Of a stretch of DNA of 44,815 bases, positions 26,303 through 34,625 are shown piece by piece; position 1 is the first letter of the stretch; the number at the start of each line of letters is the position of its first letter. The position numbers and the translations under genes were made by a program. The notes below the pieces were generated by a model. That model worked only from the letters and a program-made list of their open reading frames with translations. It was not told the origin of the DNA and did not search any database. The DNA comes from Novosphingobium sp. EMRT-2 (GTDB lineage Bacteria; Pseudomonadota; Alphaproteobacteria; Sphingomonadales; Sphingomonadaceae), in the NCBI RefSeq assembly GCF_005145025.1, contig NZ_CP039698.1:1-44815 (forward strand). The letters run 5' to 3'.

Positions 26303-26862
26303 ATCGCGCGATGATTTACGGCTATGCGCGCGTCTCGACCAACGGCCAGGACCTGGCCCAGCAGCTCGCCCAGCTTGAGGCGGCCGGCTGCACGAAGATC
26401 TACCGCGAGAAGATCAGCGGCGCGTCGGCCGAGCGCCCCCAGCTCAAGCGCGCGATCGGCGCGCTCGATCCAGGCGACGTGCTGATGGTGACGGCGACCG
26501 ATCGCCTCGCCCGCAACACGCGCGACCTGCTCAACATCCTGCACGCGGTCAAGGAGGCCGGCGCCGGCTTCCGCTCGATCGCCGAGCCGATGCTGGACAC
26601 GACCTCGCAGCTCGCCGAGGTTGTGATTGCCGTTCTAGGCGTCGCGGCCAGCTACGAGCGCCAGCGGATCGCCGAGCGCACCAGCGCGGGCCGCGCCCAG
26701 GCCAAGGCGCGCGGGGTCAAGTTCGGCCGCAAGAGCGCCCTCACCCCGCACCAGCAGGCCGAGGCGCGGCGCAAGCTCGACGCCGGCGACACGCAGCGCT
26801 CCGTCGCGGCGCTGTTCAACGTCAGCCAGGCGACGATTTCGCGGCTACAGGAGCGGCCATGA
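26296..26862 (+). CDS. Serine resolvase/invertase
   Basis: A 188-residue small serine recombinase. The catalytic domain opens IYGYARVSTNGQDL with Ser14 as nucleophile and has the arginine motif TDRLARNTRDL near 72. It continues to the E-helix ERQRIAERTSAGRAQAK, and the C-terminal helix-turn-helix is QRSVAALFNVSQATISRL. It probably resolves plasmid dimers at the res-like site just upstream. A second ATG at 26311 gives the more usual N-terminus MIYGYARVST. Its stop overlaps the next gene's start (ATGA). Confidence 0.93.
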   Translation: MQNRAMIYGYARVSTNGQDLAQQLAQLEAAGCTKIYREKISGASAERPQLKRAIGALDPGDVLMVTATDRLARNTRDLLNILHAVKEAGAGFRSIAEPMLDTTSQLAEVVIAVLGVAASYERQRIAERTSAGRAQAKARGVKFGRKSALTPHQQAEARRKLDAGDTQRSVAALFNVSQATISRLQERP

Positions 26863-27476
26863 TGACGGAGCTGCAATGGCCTGGTGCCGCGATCGTCGTC
26901 AGCCTGGCTATCAGTCTGGCAGGATGCAGTCCGGCGAAAAAACCGGCGGCGGAAGGATCACCCCAACGAACAAGTTCGTCGGAATTGCCGCCGCCCCCTC
27001 CCCCGCCGGTGCCCGGTCCCAATTATCACGGGAACGGGAGTTCCATCGCTGTTGCTGGCGATCCGGACATTAGCGGCCTCGACGAAGCGCAGATCGATGT
27101 GATGTTCGATGAGGCGGTGGCCCGGGCGCGACCGGGGGAAAGCAAGCGCGCAATTTGTGTCGGGCTGCAGGGCCTCACCGATAGCGCTGTGAAGGATGCT
27201 CCAGAAAGAACGATCCGGCGATTGGCCGAGCTGCTGCGCTTGCCTGCTTTCCCCGCCTCCCAATGCAGGGATGGCGTCACGCCGTCCGTCACCGCGACCA
27301 GGGCCGAAGCGATCCTCTACACGGTGAAGGTCGAATCCCGCGATCGGAAAGGCGTCCTGACGTTTTGGGCTACCGCCGTGTTCGGGAATCTCGGAGCGGA
27401 GGGAATGCAATTCCGCCTTATCCGCCAAGCTGGACGCTGGGTGCCTGAGCCTACCGGATTGTCAGTGTTGTCATGA
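26859..27476 (+). CDS. Hypothetical lipoprotein 1
   Basis: A 205-residue protein with a lipoprotein signal (VVSLAISLAGC, lipidated Cys23), a proline-rich linker PPPPPPPVP near 44-50, and a soluble domain from about residue 65 (DISGLDEAQIDVMFDEAVAR onward) ending RWVPEPTGLSVLS. No family is recognised. It starts within the resolvase stop codon (ATGA) and overlaps the next lipoprotein gene by four bases, so resolvase and lipoprotein genes may be co-transcribed. The first copy at 35-649 is frame-broken. Confidence 0.75.
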   Translation: MMTELQWPGAAIVVSLAISLAGCSPAKKPAAEGSPQRTSSSELPPPPPPPVPGPNYHGNGSSIAVAGDPDISGLDEAQIDVMFDEAVARARPGESKRAICVGLQGLTDSAVKDAPERTIRRLAELLRLPAFPASQCRDGVTPSVTATRAEAILYTVKVESRDRKGVLTFWATAVFGNLGAEGMQFRLIRQAGRWVPEPTGLSVLS

Positions 27477-27922
27477 GGCGATCAATGCGCCAGCATGACC
27501 CCATCCTGTCGTTTTTGCTTTTAACCGCGATGGGGCTTGAGGGCTGCGCTACGAGTGTCAGTCCCTTGCCGCCCCGGCTCTTGACCGCTTCGCCAGTAAG
27601 CACGGTTGGAGGCGAAGCCCGGTTCGAAGGAGGGCTTCACATTTGGGAAAACTGCATCGTCGTCGGATCGGGTCGAACACTTGCAATCTTCGACCCTTCA
27701 GTGCGCCTGACAGGAACAGGCGACGCCATTCTCGATAGCAGGACCGGCGTACGGATTGCCGTCGGTGAGCATTTCAGCGCGTCAGCGGCATTTCTCCGCG
27801 ACGAGGGCCGTGGATGGAGTCTTTCAGACATTAAGAAAGCGACCGGTGCGGATGTGTCGAAAGGCTGTGAAACCGACGCAATCGTCAGGTTGAGGAATAT
27901 TCAAAGAGGCCCCTCACGATGA
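27473..27922 (+). CDS. Hypothetical lipoprotein 2
   Basis: A 149-residue protein with a lipoprotein signal (LLLTAMGLEGC, Cys25) and a beta-rich domain: HIWENCIVVGSGRTLAIFDP, GTGDAILDSRTGVRIAVGEH and GWSLSDIKKATG. No family is recognised. Both ends overlap neighbours by ATGA: the previous lipoprotein, and the exported-protein gene that IS5 interrupts. The three genes once formed a coupled unit. Confidence 0.72.
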   Translation: MRRSMRQHDPILSFLLLTAMGLEGCATSVSPLPPRLLTASPVSTVGGEARFEGGLHIWENCIVVGSGRTLAIFDPSVRLTGTGDAILDSRTGVRIAVGEHFSASAAFLRDEGRGWSLSDIKKATGADVSKGCETDAIVRLRNIQRGPSR

Positions 27923-27981
27923 GGAGACGTTTAGGGCCTGTGGGGATTCACAAGCCGGAGCGGATGTGATTCACACTGCGG

Positions 27982-28733
27982 ATGGATCGCGATGTACTGA
28001 CGGACGCCCAATGGGCGAAGATGGAACCCCATTGTCTTGGCAAGCCGACGGACCCTGGGCGAAGCGGGAGAAACAACCGGTTGTTCATGGAGGCGGTGCT
28101 GTGGATTGTGCGGACGGGCAGCCCGTGGCGGGATCTGCCGGAACGGTTCGGCAACTGGAGTACGGCGTTCCGGCGCTTCCGCGATTGGCGTGAAGCCGAT
28201 GTTTTCAGGCATATATTCGATGCGTTGTCGGACGAGCCGGACCTGGAATACGCCATGGTCGATGCCACGATCGTCAAGGTCCACCGTCACGGACAGGGCG
28301 CAAAAGGGGGACTCAGAGCCAGGCCATTGGTCGTTCCAAAGGTGGCATGACAACCAAGATCCTGGCCCTCACCGATGCCTTGGGCAATCTGGTGCGCTTT
28401 CGGCTTATGCCGGGCCAGCGCCACGACAGCGTCGAGGTGCCGCCGTTGATCGAGAACATCGCCTTTGACGGGCTGATCGCCGACAAGGCGTTCGACAGCA
28501 ACGCACTGGTCGCCAAGTTGAACGAGCGTGGTGCCAGGATCGTAGTCTCGCAGCACCCCGGCCGTTCGCAGAAACTCAAGATCGACGCCAGCATCTACAC
28601 GTGGCGGCACCTCATCGAGAACTTCTTCTGCAAGCTGAAGGAGTTCAAGCGCATCGCAATGCGGGCCTGCAAAACCGACCGCAGCTTCCAGGCAATGATC
28701 TACCTGGCCGCCGCCGTCATCAACTCGCGGTGA
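27982..28733 (+). CDS. IS5-family DDE transposase made by -1 frameshift
   Basis: Two overlapping frames (27982-28350 and 28347-28733) together encode about 250 residues. The first holds the helix-turn-helix-like N-terminus (LTDAQWAKMEPH) and the first catalytic Asp in AMVDATIVK. The second has the Asp in LIADKAFDSN and the Glu in HLIENFFCKLKEFKR. A -1 slip in the run AAAAGGGGG (28302-28310) restores family sequence GTQSQAIGRSKGGMTTK. Both copies of the plasmid keep this run, so the shift is probably programmed, as in IS427 relatives. Confidence 0.88.
28302..28310 (+). promoter_or_regulatory. Slippery run for transposase frameshift
   Basis: AAAAGGGGG where zero frame reads GCA AAA GGG GGA. 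A -1 shift joins the two transposase frames in family-consistent order. Confidence 0.6.
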
Positions 28734-29079
28734 ATCCCCACAGCCCCTAATCAACATCACGCGGCCCGCATCACTGATCGCCGCATCGGTGGCAGCTTCG
28801 CTCGCGATCAGCGCGGCCTCACTGCTGGCCGCGCAGTCGTCAAGGGATCAGGCGCGCGTCGTCACCACGCCAGATGGCCGCACCGTGTATGTCGTGCCGG
28901 CGCAGCCTGGGGCTACCGGCACGAAGAGGCCCCTAGTGCGTACCGTGATTACGCCAGATGGTCGCACCGTTTACGTCGTGGAAGACCAGCTGTTGAGTTG
29001 CACTGAGAAGTGACCCGGGATTTTCATTGAGAAGTGACCCGGGTGGGCGTGGATGATGTGCTGCCTGCGACGAGCAGGG

Positions 29080-29859
29080 TCAAGCGGGTGATTTGTCCTT
29101 TCTGGATTTTGGGGCGGCGGAACTGGCTCTGAAGCGGAAGCTGTCATTGCCGGTTTCAAGGATATGGCAATGATGCGTGAGGCGATCCAGCAGGGCGGTG
29201 GTCATTTTGGCATCGCCAAAGATACTGGACCACTCGCTGAAGCTCAGGTTGGTGGTGATAACAACGCTGGTCCGCTCATAGAGTTTGCTGAGCAGATGGA
29301 ACAGCATGGCCCCGCCTGAAGGGCTGAAGGGTAGATATCCCAGCTCATCAAGGATGACGAGGTCGAGGCGCAACAGACGCTCGGCCAACTGGCCCGCTCT
29401 GTTTGCGGCCTTTTCCTGCTCCAACGCATTGACCAGATCGACGGTGGAGAAGAAGCGGATCTTTTTGCGGTGATGCTCAACCGCCTGGACGCCCAAAGCC
29501 GTCGCGATGTGGCTTTTGCCGGTGCCTGGTCCGCCGATCAGTACGACGTTGTCGGCGCTATCCATAAAGTCACCACGGTGAAGTTGACGCACGAGCGCCT
29601 CGTTGACCTCACTGACGGCAAAGTCGAAGCCTGCCAGATCCTTGTAGGCCGGGAACCGGGCTGCCTTGATCTGGTAAGCAATGGACCTGACCTCCCGCTC
29701 GGACATCTCCGCCTTGAGAAGCTGTGAGAGGATCGGAACGGCAGCATCAAAGGCTGGCGCGCCCTGCTCGATCAGATCACCAGCGGCTTGCGCCATGCCA
29801 TACATTTTGAGGCCACGTAGCATGACAACCACAGCGGCGCTGGCCGGATCATGACGCAT
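29080..29859 (-). CDS. istB: IstB-like helper ATPase of IS21
   Basis: A 259-residue AAA+ ATPase that assists IstA in target selection and transposition. Walker A is GGPGTGKSH near 109-117 and Walker B is [12 protein letters not shown] near 167-178. A sensor region [12 protein letters not shown] and the C-terminal [20 protein letters not shown] are family hallmarks. The start overlaps the end of istA by 11 bases, allowing coupled translation. Confidence 0.95.
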   Translation of the reverse strand: MRHDPASAAVVVMLRGLKMYGMAQAAGDLIEQGAPAFDAAVPILSQLLKAEMSEREVRSIAYQIKAARFPAYKDLAGFDFAVSEVNEALVRQLHRGDFMDSADNVVLIGGPGTGKSHIATALGVQAVEHHRKKIRFFSTVDLVNALEQEKAANRAGQLAERLLRLDLVILDELGYLPFSPSGGAMLFHLLSKLYERTSVVITTNLSFSEWSSIFGDAKMTTALLDRLTHHCHILETGNDSFRFRASSAAPKSRKDKSPA

Positions 29860-31378
29860 GGCGTAACGCCCTCAGCGTGTCGTAGCGTTCGACATCGGCA
29901 ACAGGCTCCTGGGCGAGGCGCAGGGCCTGCGGGGCATCGATTGGGGATGCCGGTGGAGCCTTGCCATCGATCAGGCGGTGCAGAACATTGAGGATGTGGG
30001 TTTTGGTCGGCACCCCAGCTTCGAGGGCCAGTTCGACGGCGCTGAGCACAGCCTGTTCGTTATGCTGTAGAACAAGGGCGAGGATTTCGACCATCTCCCT
30101 GTCACCACCGAGCCGCTTGAGCAGATGCCCCTGCAGTTGCCGGAAGGCTTCGGGCATTTCGAGGAATGGCGCCCCATTGCGCAAAGCGCCAGGCTTGCGC
30201 TGAACAACTGCCAGATAGTGCCGCCAGTCATAGATCGTCTGCCCCGGCTTCTGGTGAGAACGGTCGATAATCCGGTTGTGCTCGCACAAGATTTGCCCCT
30301 CGGCCGCGATGACCAACCGATCAGGATAGACCCGCAGGCTCACTGGCCGGTTCGCAAAGGATGCAGGAACGCTATAGCGATTGCGCTCGAACGCGATCAG
30401 GCAGGTCGGCGACACGCGCTTGGTATGTTCGACAAAGCCATCGAAGGCCCGCCCCATCGGCATCAGGCTGATAATCTCAACGGCGTGCACATCGGCAACT
30501 GTGCCGGGGAGGACGCCATGCTGGATTTCTCCCCATTGTGCGATGCACCGCTCTTCCAACCAGGCATTGAGGGCATCAAGATCTGGGAAGTTGGGCATTG
30601 GCTGCCATAACCGTCGACGCGCATCCTGAACGTTTTTCTCGACCTGACCTTTCTCCCAGCCTGAGGCCGGATTGCAAAAATCCGTTTCGAACAGGTAGTG
30701 GCTGGCCATGGCAGCGAACCGCGCATTGACCTGTCGGACTTTGCCCTGGCCGATCCGGTCTACAGCCGTCTTCATATTGTCGAATATTCCACGCTGAGGC
30801 ACGCCGCCCAGCACCCGGAAGGCCTGCGTCAGTGCGTCGAACAACATCTCGTGCGTTTGCAGCAGATAGGCTCGCGTGATGAACGCCCGACTGTGGGAGA
30901 GCTTGGTATGGGCCACCTGCAGCTTGGTAGGCCGGCCATTCAGAAGGGCGTAATCTTCACTCCAATCGAACTGAAAGGCCTCACCGGGCTGGAAGATCAG
31001 CGGTACGAATGTGCCGCGCCCACTGGTTTGCTTTTCATATTGGCGTTCGGTCTTCCACGAGCGGGCGAAGGCGGCAACACGGCTGTATGATCCCTCGTAG
31101 CCCAGCTTAACCAGATCTGCATGTAGCTGCTTGGCTGTTCGCTTCTGTTTGCGCGACTTGCCAGATTCCACCCGCAGCCACGTCGTCAGTTTTTCTGCAA
31201 ACTGATCAAGCTTGCTCGGCCGTTTGGGAACCTTGAACGTCGGCTCCACCGCGTCATCGCGCAGATATTTGCGGATCGTGTTGCGCGATAATCCAGTCCG
31301 CCGCCGGATCTCGCGAATGGGGATGCCTTGCCGAAAATGCCAGCGGCGGATCACACTGAGTAGGTCCATGTCGATCAC
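29849..31378 (-). CDS. istA: IstA-like transposase of IS21
   Basis: A 509-residue DDE transposase. N-terminal helix-turn-helix: [20 protein letters not shown]. The catalytic core has Asp in [13 protein letters not shown], Asp in [11 protein letters not shown], and Glu in [19 protein letters not shown] beta-barrel-like C-terminal part follows ([20 protein letters not shown]). Reads intact here; the first copy is broken at several indels. Confidence 0.95.
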   Translation of the reverse strand: MIDMDLLSVIRRWHFRQGIPIREIRRRTGLSRNTIRKYLRDDAVEPTFKVPKRPSKLDQFAEKLTTWLRVESGKSRKQKRTAKQLHADLVKLGYEGSYSRVAAFARSWKTERQYEKQTSGRGTFVPLIFQPGEAFQFDWSEDYALLNGRPTKLQVAHTKLSHSRAFITRAYLLQTHEMLFDALTQAFRVLGGVPQRGIFDNMKTAVDRIGQGKVRQVNARFAAMASHYLFETDFCNPASGWEKGQVEKNVQDARRRLWQPMPNFPDLDALNAWLEERCIAQWGEIQHGVLPGTVADVHAVEIISLMPMGRAFDGFVEHTKRVSPTCLIAFERNRYSVPASFANRPVSLRVYPDRLVIAAEGQILCEHNRIIDRSHQKPGQTIYDWRHYLAVVQRKPGALRNGAPFLEMPEAFRQLQGHLLKRLGGDREMVEILALVLQHNEQAVLSAVELALEAGVPTKTHILNVLHRLIDGKAPPASPIDAPQALRLAQEPVADVERYDTLRALRHAS

Positions 31379-31473
31379 TCCGATGCCTCCTGACTGTCAG
31401 CCAGGGGCGAGGAAAACATGGGTCAATTCTCAGTGAAAACTTATAACCCTCCCGGGTCACTTCTCAGTGCAAC

Positions 31474-31899
31474 TCAACACGCAGGCATGGCAGCGAGGCG
31501 CGTCAGCGCCGCCTCGCAGCGCCGTAGCAGCGTGGCGAAGCTCTCCGCCCCTTCCCCGTCGCAATAGTCCGGGTCCGCCTCGCGCCAATAGCGTTCGAGA
31601 TGCGGCATCCGCTCCGCGCTGCGCGTGCCGTTCCAGCGCGCCGGTTGCAGATACGTAAATTCCTCTATCGGCCAGACTTCGACCGGCACGCCGGGAAAGC
31701 GCGCGATCGTCGGCGCGGCCGTCTGCCGGGTGCGGGTATAGGGCGACGTGACGATGAGCGCGGGCGCTTGCGTCCAACTCGCCGCGACCGCCCTTGCCTG
31801 TTCGTGGCCGCGCTCCGTCAGCGCGATCGTCGCGAGATCATTGCAGGGCACGCCCGCGTTGCCGGTGGATTCGCCGTGGCGGATGAAGATTACGCGCAT
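31474..31899 (-). CDS. Histidine phosphatase (phosphoglycerate-mutase-like), 3'-truncated
   Basis: A 141-residue histidine-phosphatase-superfamily protein with the phospho-histidine motif FIRHGESTGN (His8) and downstream ALTERGHEQARAVA and VTSPYTRTRQTA with its catalytic arginine. Homologues are usually longer (about 180-220 residues). This one ends PAC at a TGA inside the IS21 terminal repeat and lacks the second-histidine region, so activity is doubtful. It starts three bases after the toxin stop and was probably part of the toxin-antitoxin operon's transcript. Confidence 0.85.
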   Translation of the reverse strand: MRVIFIRHGESTGNAGVPCNDLATIALTERGHEQARAVAASWTQAPALIVTSPYTRTRQTAAPTIARFPGVPVEVWPIEEFTYLQPARWNGTRSAERMPHLERYWREADPDYCDGEGAESFATLLRRCEAALTRLAAMPAC

Positions 31900-31901
31900 G
31901 G

Positions 31902-32222
31902 CTATTCAAACAGCTCCGCGTGAGTGCCGGCGCGCACGAAGTTCACCAGATTCCCCTCAATCGTATAGATCAGGAGGAAATCGCCGCCGATATGGCACTC
32001 GCGATGATCGCTCCAATCGCCTTTCAGCGGATGATCCAGCCATTCCGGGCCTAACGGCGCGTCGTTGGCGATGAGCATCATCATCGCTTCCTTGAGCTGT
32101 TTCATGTTGTAGCGCCCGCTGCGCGACAGCCGCTCCCAATCCTTGACGAACCTTTTTTCGTAGGACGCCTCTCTTGGGAACGAAGCCCGCTTACTGCTGG
32201 CGGGCTTCTTGGTCGAGGGCAT
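31902..32222 (-). CDS. YafQ-family toxin (RelE/ParE superfamily)
   Basis: A 106-residue protein whose core SYEKRFVKDWERLSRSGRYN, PLGPEWLDHPLKGDW, HRECHIGGDFLLIYTIE and VNFVRAGTHAELF matches YafQ-type ribosome-dependent endoribonucleases. The family's histidines HxLKG, HREC and GTHAELF are present. The start at 32222 lies 32 bases inside the antitoxin gene, with AGGAAA eight bases upstream; an upstream ATG at 32240 is possible. It should cleave mRNA when the antitoxin is lost, so plasmid-free cells are poisoned. Confidence 0.87.
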   Translation of the reverse strand: MPSTKKPASSKRASFPREASYEKRFVKDWERLSRSGRYNMKQLKEAMMMLIANDAPLGPEWLDHPLKGDWSDHRECHIGGDFLLIYTIEGNLVNFVRAGTHAELFE

Positions 32223-32472
32223 CGAACATTTCCTGGGCATCGGTGAAACGGGCGCGGCGGGCCTTCATCGTCGCACGGGACGCCTCGATCGCGGCGCGCG
32301 TCTCGGCGTTCGGCACCTTCAGCTCGAACGGCAACGCATGATCCTTGGCAACCCGCGTGAGGGTCATGCGGACCACATCCGAGACGGTCAGCCCCAGCTC
32401 GGCCAGCACGGCGGCAGCTTCATCCTTCACTGCTTCGTCGATGCGCGCGCGCACGAAAGCGGTAGCGGCCAT
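32191..32472 (-). CDS. DinJ/RelB-family antitoxin
   Basis: A 93-residue protein. The N-terminal ribbon-helix-helix is TAFVRARIDEAVKDEAAAVL then GLTVSDVVRMTLTRVAKD. The C-terminal toxin-wrapping segment is ASRATMKARRARFTDAQEMF. The start at 32472 has AAGGAGG upstream; the 23 residues before it in frame are not family-like. It probably binds the palindrome inside its own promoter. Confidence 0.88.
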   Translation of the reverse strand: MAATAFVRARIDEAVKDEAAAVLAELGLTVSDVVRMTLTRVAKDHALPFELKVPNAETRAAIEASRATMKARRARFTDAQEMFDALDQEARQQ

Positions 32473-32496
32473 TGGAACCTCCTTGGTCAAGCCGAT

Positions 32497-32525
32497 AATG
32501 TAGCTCAGTTGAGCAACAATTTCAA
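32497..32525 (-). promoter_or_regulatory. Toxin-antitoxin promoter with operator in spacer
   Basis: Minus-strand -35 TTGAAA (32520-32525), 17-base spacer, -10 TACATT (32497-32502). The palindrome GCTCA-gt-TGAGC (32503-32514) fills most of the spacer, so a ribbon-helix-helix antitoxin bound there would block RNA polymerase. Confidence 0.65.
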
Positions 32526-32540
32526 TCCAGGCAGAGGACA

Positions 32541-32889
32541 TGCGCCTGCCGCTGGCGCGGCACCGTGGCCCTACTCGCTAAGCTCCCCAAGCCCGCAAGC
32601 GGTCTTGGCCCAAGGTGACGACTCACATGGCGGAGGGCGAGATCGCAAGCGGGATCTCGCTGCATGGTGCCGGCGTGCACCGGCGTCGCTCCTGTTTGAA
32701 GGGGGAAAGGCGGTTCCGGCCGCCTCTCCCCCGCAACGGGATTAGACGGGGCCGTGCCTCGCTGCGCTGCGGCCGCTCCACCCCCATCGAATCCCGCTGC
32801 CCCCCTCTCTCGCCGGCGTTCTTGGGCGTCCGTGTTCCGGCCGATGGCATGGCCATCGCCGGACAGGCGATTTGAAGGGAGTAAGGACG
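32541..32889. other. Gene-free spacer with several hairpins
   Basis: No supported gene. Hairpins: GCGAGATC/GATCTCGC (32637-32644 with 32653-32660) and GGGGGAAAGGCGG with CCGCCTCTCCCCC (32701-32732). A GCCGG/CCGGC pair lies near 32670-32685. They could end transcription or form a structured leader for the SprT-like gene. Confidence 0.45.
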
Positions 32890-33530
32890 ATGACCCACCA
32901 AACCCGCGAAAGCTGGCTCAATGCCGTGGCGTTGGGCATGACTCCGCTGTTCGAGGCGCTGGACGCCCCCCTGCCCGACCGCGTGCGCGTGGCGATCGGC
33001 TTCACCAGCAGAGGCGCGAAGGGCAAGGCGATCGGCGAGTGCTGGGATAATCGGTTGAGCGCGGACGGGCATTTTGAAATCTTCATCCGCCCGGACCTGG
33101 CGCACGCGCCCGACGCGATGCCGGCGCAGATCGCGGCCATCCTCGCGCATGAGCTGGTCCATGCCGCTGTCGGCATCCCGGCAGGGCATGGGAAGGCGTT
33201 AAACGGGTCGCCCTTGGGCTGGGCCTAGTCGGGCCGATGCGCGCCACCACCCCCGGCGAGGCGTTCCTTGCGGCCATCACGCCGATCCTCGCCGATGTTG
33301 GCCCCCTCCCCCATGCCCGTCTCGACACGGACGGAGAGTCGACCGCACCCAAGAAGCAGAAAACCCGGATGCTCAAATGCGAGTGCGCGGCGTGCGGCTA
33401 TACCGTGAGGACCGCGCGCAAATGGCTTGAGCAGGCCGGAGCGCCGCTTTGCCCGATCGAGGATCACGGCCAGATGCAGCATGAACCGCTGGACGATGAC
33501 AGCGAGGATGAGGGCGGCGAGGATAGCTAG
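32890..33530 (+). pseudogene. SprT-like zinc metalloprotease gene with frameshift
   Basis: The first frame (32890-33228) has the metalloprotease motif AHELVHAAVGIPAGHGK, then stops. The second (33237-33530) continues the family with MRATTPGEAFLAAITPILAD and a C-terminal zinc ribbon (LKCECAACGYTVRTARKWLE, then APLCPI). One T missing in gcgttaaacgg (33197-33207 region) explains the break: gcgtttaaacgg would read through as KAFKRVALGLGLVGPM. Both plasmid copies share it, so it may be a true mutation. Reinitiation at 33237, eight bases after the stop, is conceivable. The start has GGAGTAAGGACG upstream. Confidence 0.75.
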
Positions 33531-33623
33531 ACCGCCCTCCCCTCCCCGCAATTCGGGGTTTCATTGACGCTGCGCGCAAGTTCGGGGTTTCGTTGACGCA
33601 GCCGAACCGAGCCAATATGGCCA

Positions 33624-33659
33624 CATGCAAACATGCGGTCATGTAAGGATATTCACATG
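33624..33659 (+). promoter_or_regulatory. CATG array upstream of parA (four units)
   Basis: CATG at 33624, 33632, 33640 and 33656: exact 8-base steps with one empty position (33648). The last CATG contains the parA start codon, so a protein bound here would block translation or transcription initiation of parA. Confidence 0.75.
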
Positions 33660-34310
33660 CCAACAATCGCGATCATTAGCCAGAAGGGCGGCGCGGGCAA
33701 GACCACCCTCGCCCTGCATCTGGCCGCAGCCGCCGAGGATTCCGGGCATACCGCCCTTGTGATCGACCTCGACCCACAGGCGACGGCGAGCCAGTGGGCG
33801 GCATGGCGACAGGATGCGCCCCCGGTCGTGATTGACAGCGCACCCCCTCGCCTTGCCGCCAAGATCGAGCAGGCGACGGGCCAGGGCGCGGCGTTCATCG
33901 TGATCGACACCCCGCCCCATGCCGACAGCGCGGCGAGCGCCGCCGTCGAAGCGGCCGACCTGGTGCTGATCCCTTGCCGCCCCAGCGCGTTCGACCTGGC
34001 CGCGATCAAGACGACCGCCAGCCTTGTGAAGATGCGCGGCAAGCCCGCGTTCGTGATCTTCACGGCGGGAAGCCCGACCGCGCCGCGCATGTATGACGAG
34101 GCCGCGCAGCTCGTGCAGGATTATGGGCTGGACGCCTGCCCGCACCATATCGCCGATCGTGCCGCCTTTCGCCATGCGGCGGCCGAAGGCAAGACGGCGA
34201 TGGAGATCGAGCCGAACGGCAAGGCGGCCGACGAGGTGCGCCAGCTTTACAAGTGGACATGCGGGCATGTAAACATGCAAGCATCGAAGAAGCGGAGGGC
34301 CAGCGCATGA
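33657..34310 (+). CDS. parA: ParA-type partition ATPase
   Basis: A 217-residue small ParA/MinD-type ATPase, the size of type Ib partition proteins without an N-terminal DNA-binding domain. The deviant Walker A is SQKGGAGKTTLALHLA at 8-23, Walker A' has VIDLDPQATASQW, and Walker B has FIVIDTPPHAD. It should form a nucleoid-bound gradient that moves the plasmid. The start at 33657 has AAGGA upstream; the upstream ATG at 33633 lies in the CATG array. Its stop overlaps the next gene (ATGA). Confidence 0.93.
   Translation: MPTIAIISQKGGAGKTTLALHLAAAAEDSGHTALVIDLDPQATASQWAAWRQDAPPVVIDSAPPRLAAKIEQATGQGAAFIVIDTPPHADSAASAAVEAADLVLIPCRPSAFDLAAIKTTASLVKMRGKPAFVIFTAGSPTAPRMYDEAAQLVQDYGLDACPHHIADRAAFRHAAAEGKTAMEIEPNGKAADEVRQLYKWTCGHVNMQASKKRRASA
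34258..34277 (+). promoter_or_regulatory. CATG array in parA 3' end (three units)
   Basis: CATG at 34258, 34266 and 34274, exact 8-base steps, inside the last codons of parA and 30 bases before the downstream gene. CATC continues the phase at 34282. Confidence 0.65.
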
Positions 34311-34624
34311 GCAGCCGGAAAGGATCATTGCTTGCATTGCGGGATCGCGATGCAGCACCAGCGCCGGCGACGGCCGAGCCGGAGGGGAGGGCGGCCGCAC
34401 CGATCGCCCGCAGCTCTGGCACGGGCACCGGCAGCGGATCGAGCAGCAGCCCGGTTGCGCCGAGCCGTCAGGGCAAGAAGGCCATGACGGGCTATTTCAG
34501 CCCGGAGATGTCCTTCGCCATGCACATGACCGCTCGCAAGCACGGCATGAGCTTGCAGGACGCAATGGCCGAGGCGTTCAACGACTGGCTGCGAAAGATG
34601 GGGGAAAGCCCTGTAGGCAAGTAA
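34307..34624 (+). CDS. Putative ribbon-helix-helix centromere-binding protein (ParB/ParG analogue)
   Basis: A 105-residue protein. Residues about 1-55 are disordered, rich in Ala, Ser, Gly and Pro. The C-terminal part GKKAMTGYFSPEMSFAMHMT followed by ARKHGMSLQDAMAEAFNDWL fits strand-helix-helix, as in ribbon-helix-helix proteins such as ParG. Position right after parA, with ATGA overlap and GGAGGG upstream, makes it the likely centromere-binding partner; the flexible N-terminus would stimulate ParA, as in ParG. Dimers of this fold can bind tandem 8-base boxes (as MetJ does), matching the CATG arrays. Confidence 0.75.
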   Translation: MSSRKGSLLALRDRDAAPAPATAEPEGRAAAPIARSSGTGTGSGSSSSPVAPSRQGKKAMTGYFSPEMSFAMHMTARKHGMSLQDAMAEAFNDWLRKMGESPVGK

Positions 34625-34625
34625 C

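Larger units (their letters stand above)
27934..28747 (+). mobile_element. IS5-family insertion sequence
   Basis: 814 bases with terminal inverted repeats gggcctgtggggattcac and gtgaatccccacagcccc (17 of 18 match), flanked by TA at 27932-27933 and 28748-28749. TA duplication and a two-frame transposase suggest the IS427-like branch of IS5. Confidence 0.9.
27919..28990 (+). pseudogene. Exported-protein gene split by IS5 and truncated by IS21
   Basis: Removing IS5 and one TA copy joins ATG AGG AGA CGT TTA (27919-27933) in frame to ATC AAC ATC (28750 onward). This gives MRRRLINITRPASLIAASVA, followed by more signal-peptide sequence and a mature part with TPDGRTVYVV repeated twice. The reconstructed ATG overlaps the lipoprotein 2 stop by ATGA. 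The 3' end is lost at the IS21 boundary, where a chance stop ends the frame. A fragment starting at GTG 28789 remains open (74 codons) but is probably not functional. Confidence 0.75.
28991..31479 (-). mobile_element. IS21-family insertion sequence
   Basis: 2,489 bases. Ends are inverted repeats starting TGTTGAGTTGCACTGAGAAG. The motif tgagaagtgacccggg is repeated at the left end (29004-29019, 29028-29043). On the right it occurs inverted at 31451-31466, with a degenerate copy near 31420. Multiple terminal repeats are usual for IS21. No matching 4-8 base target duplication flanks the element (ccagc on the left, cgcag on the right). Confidence 0.92.
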
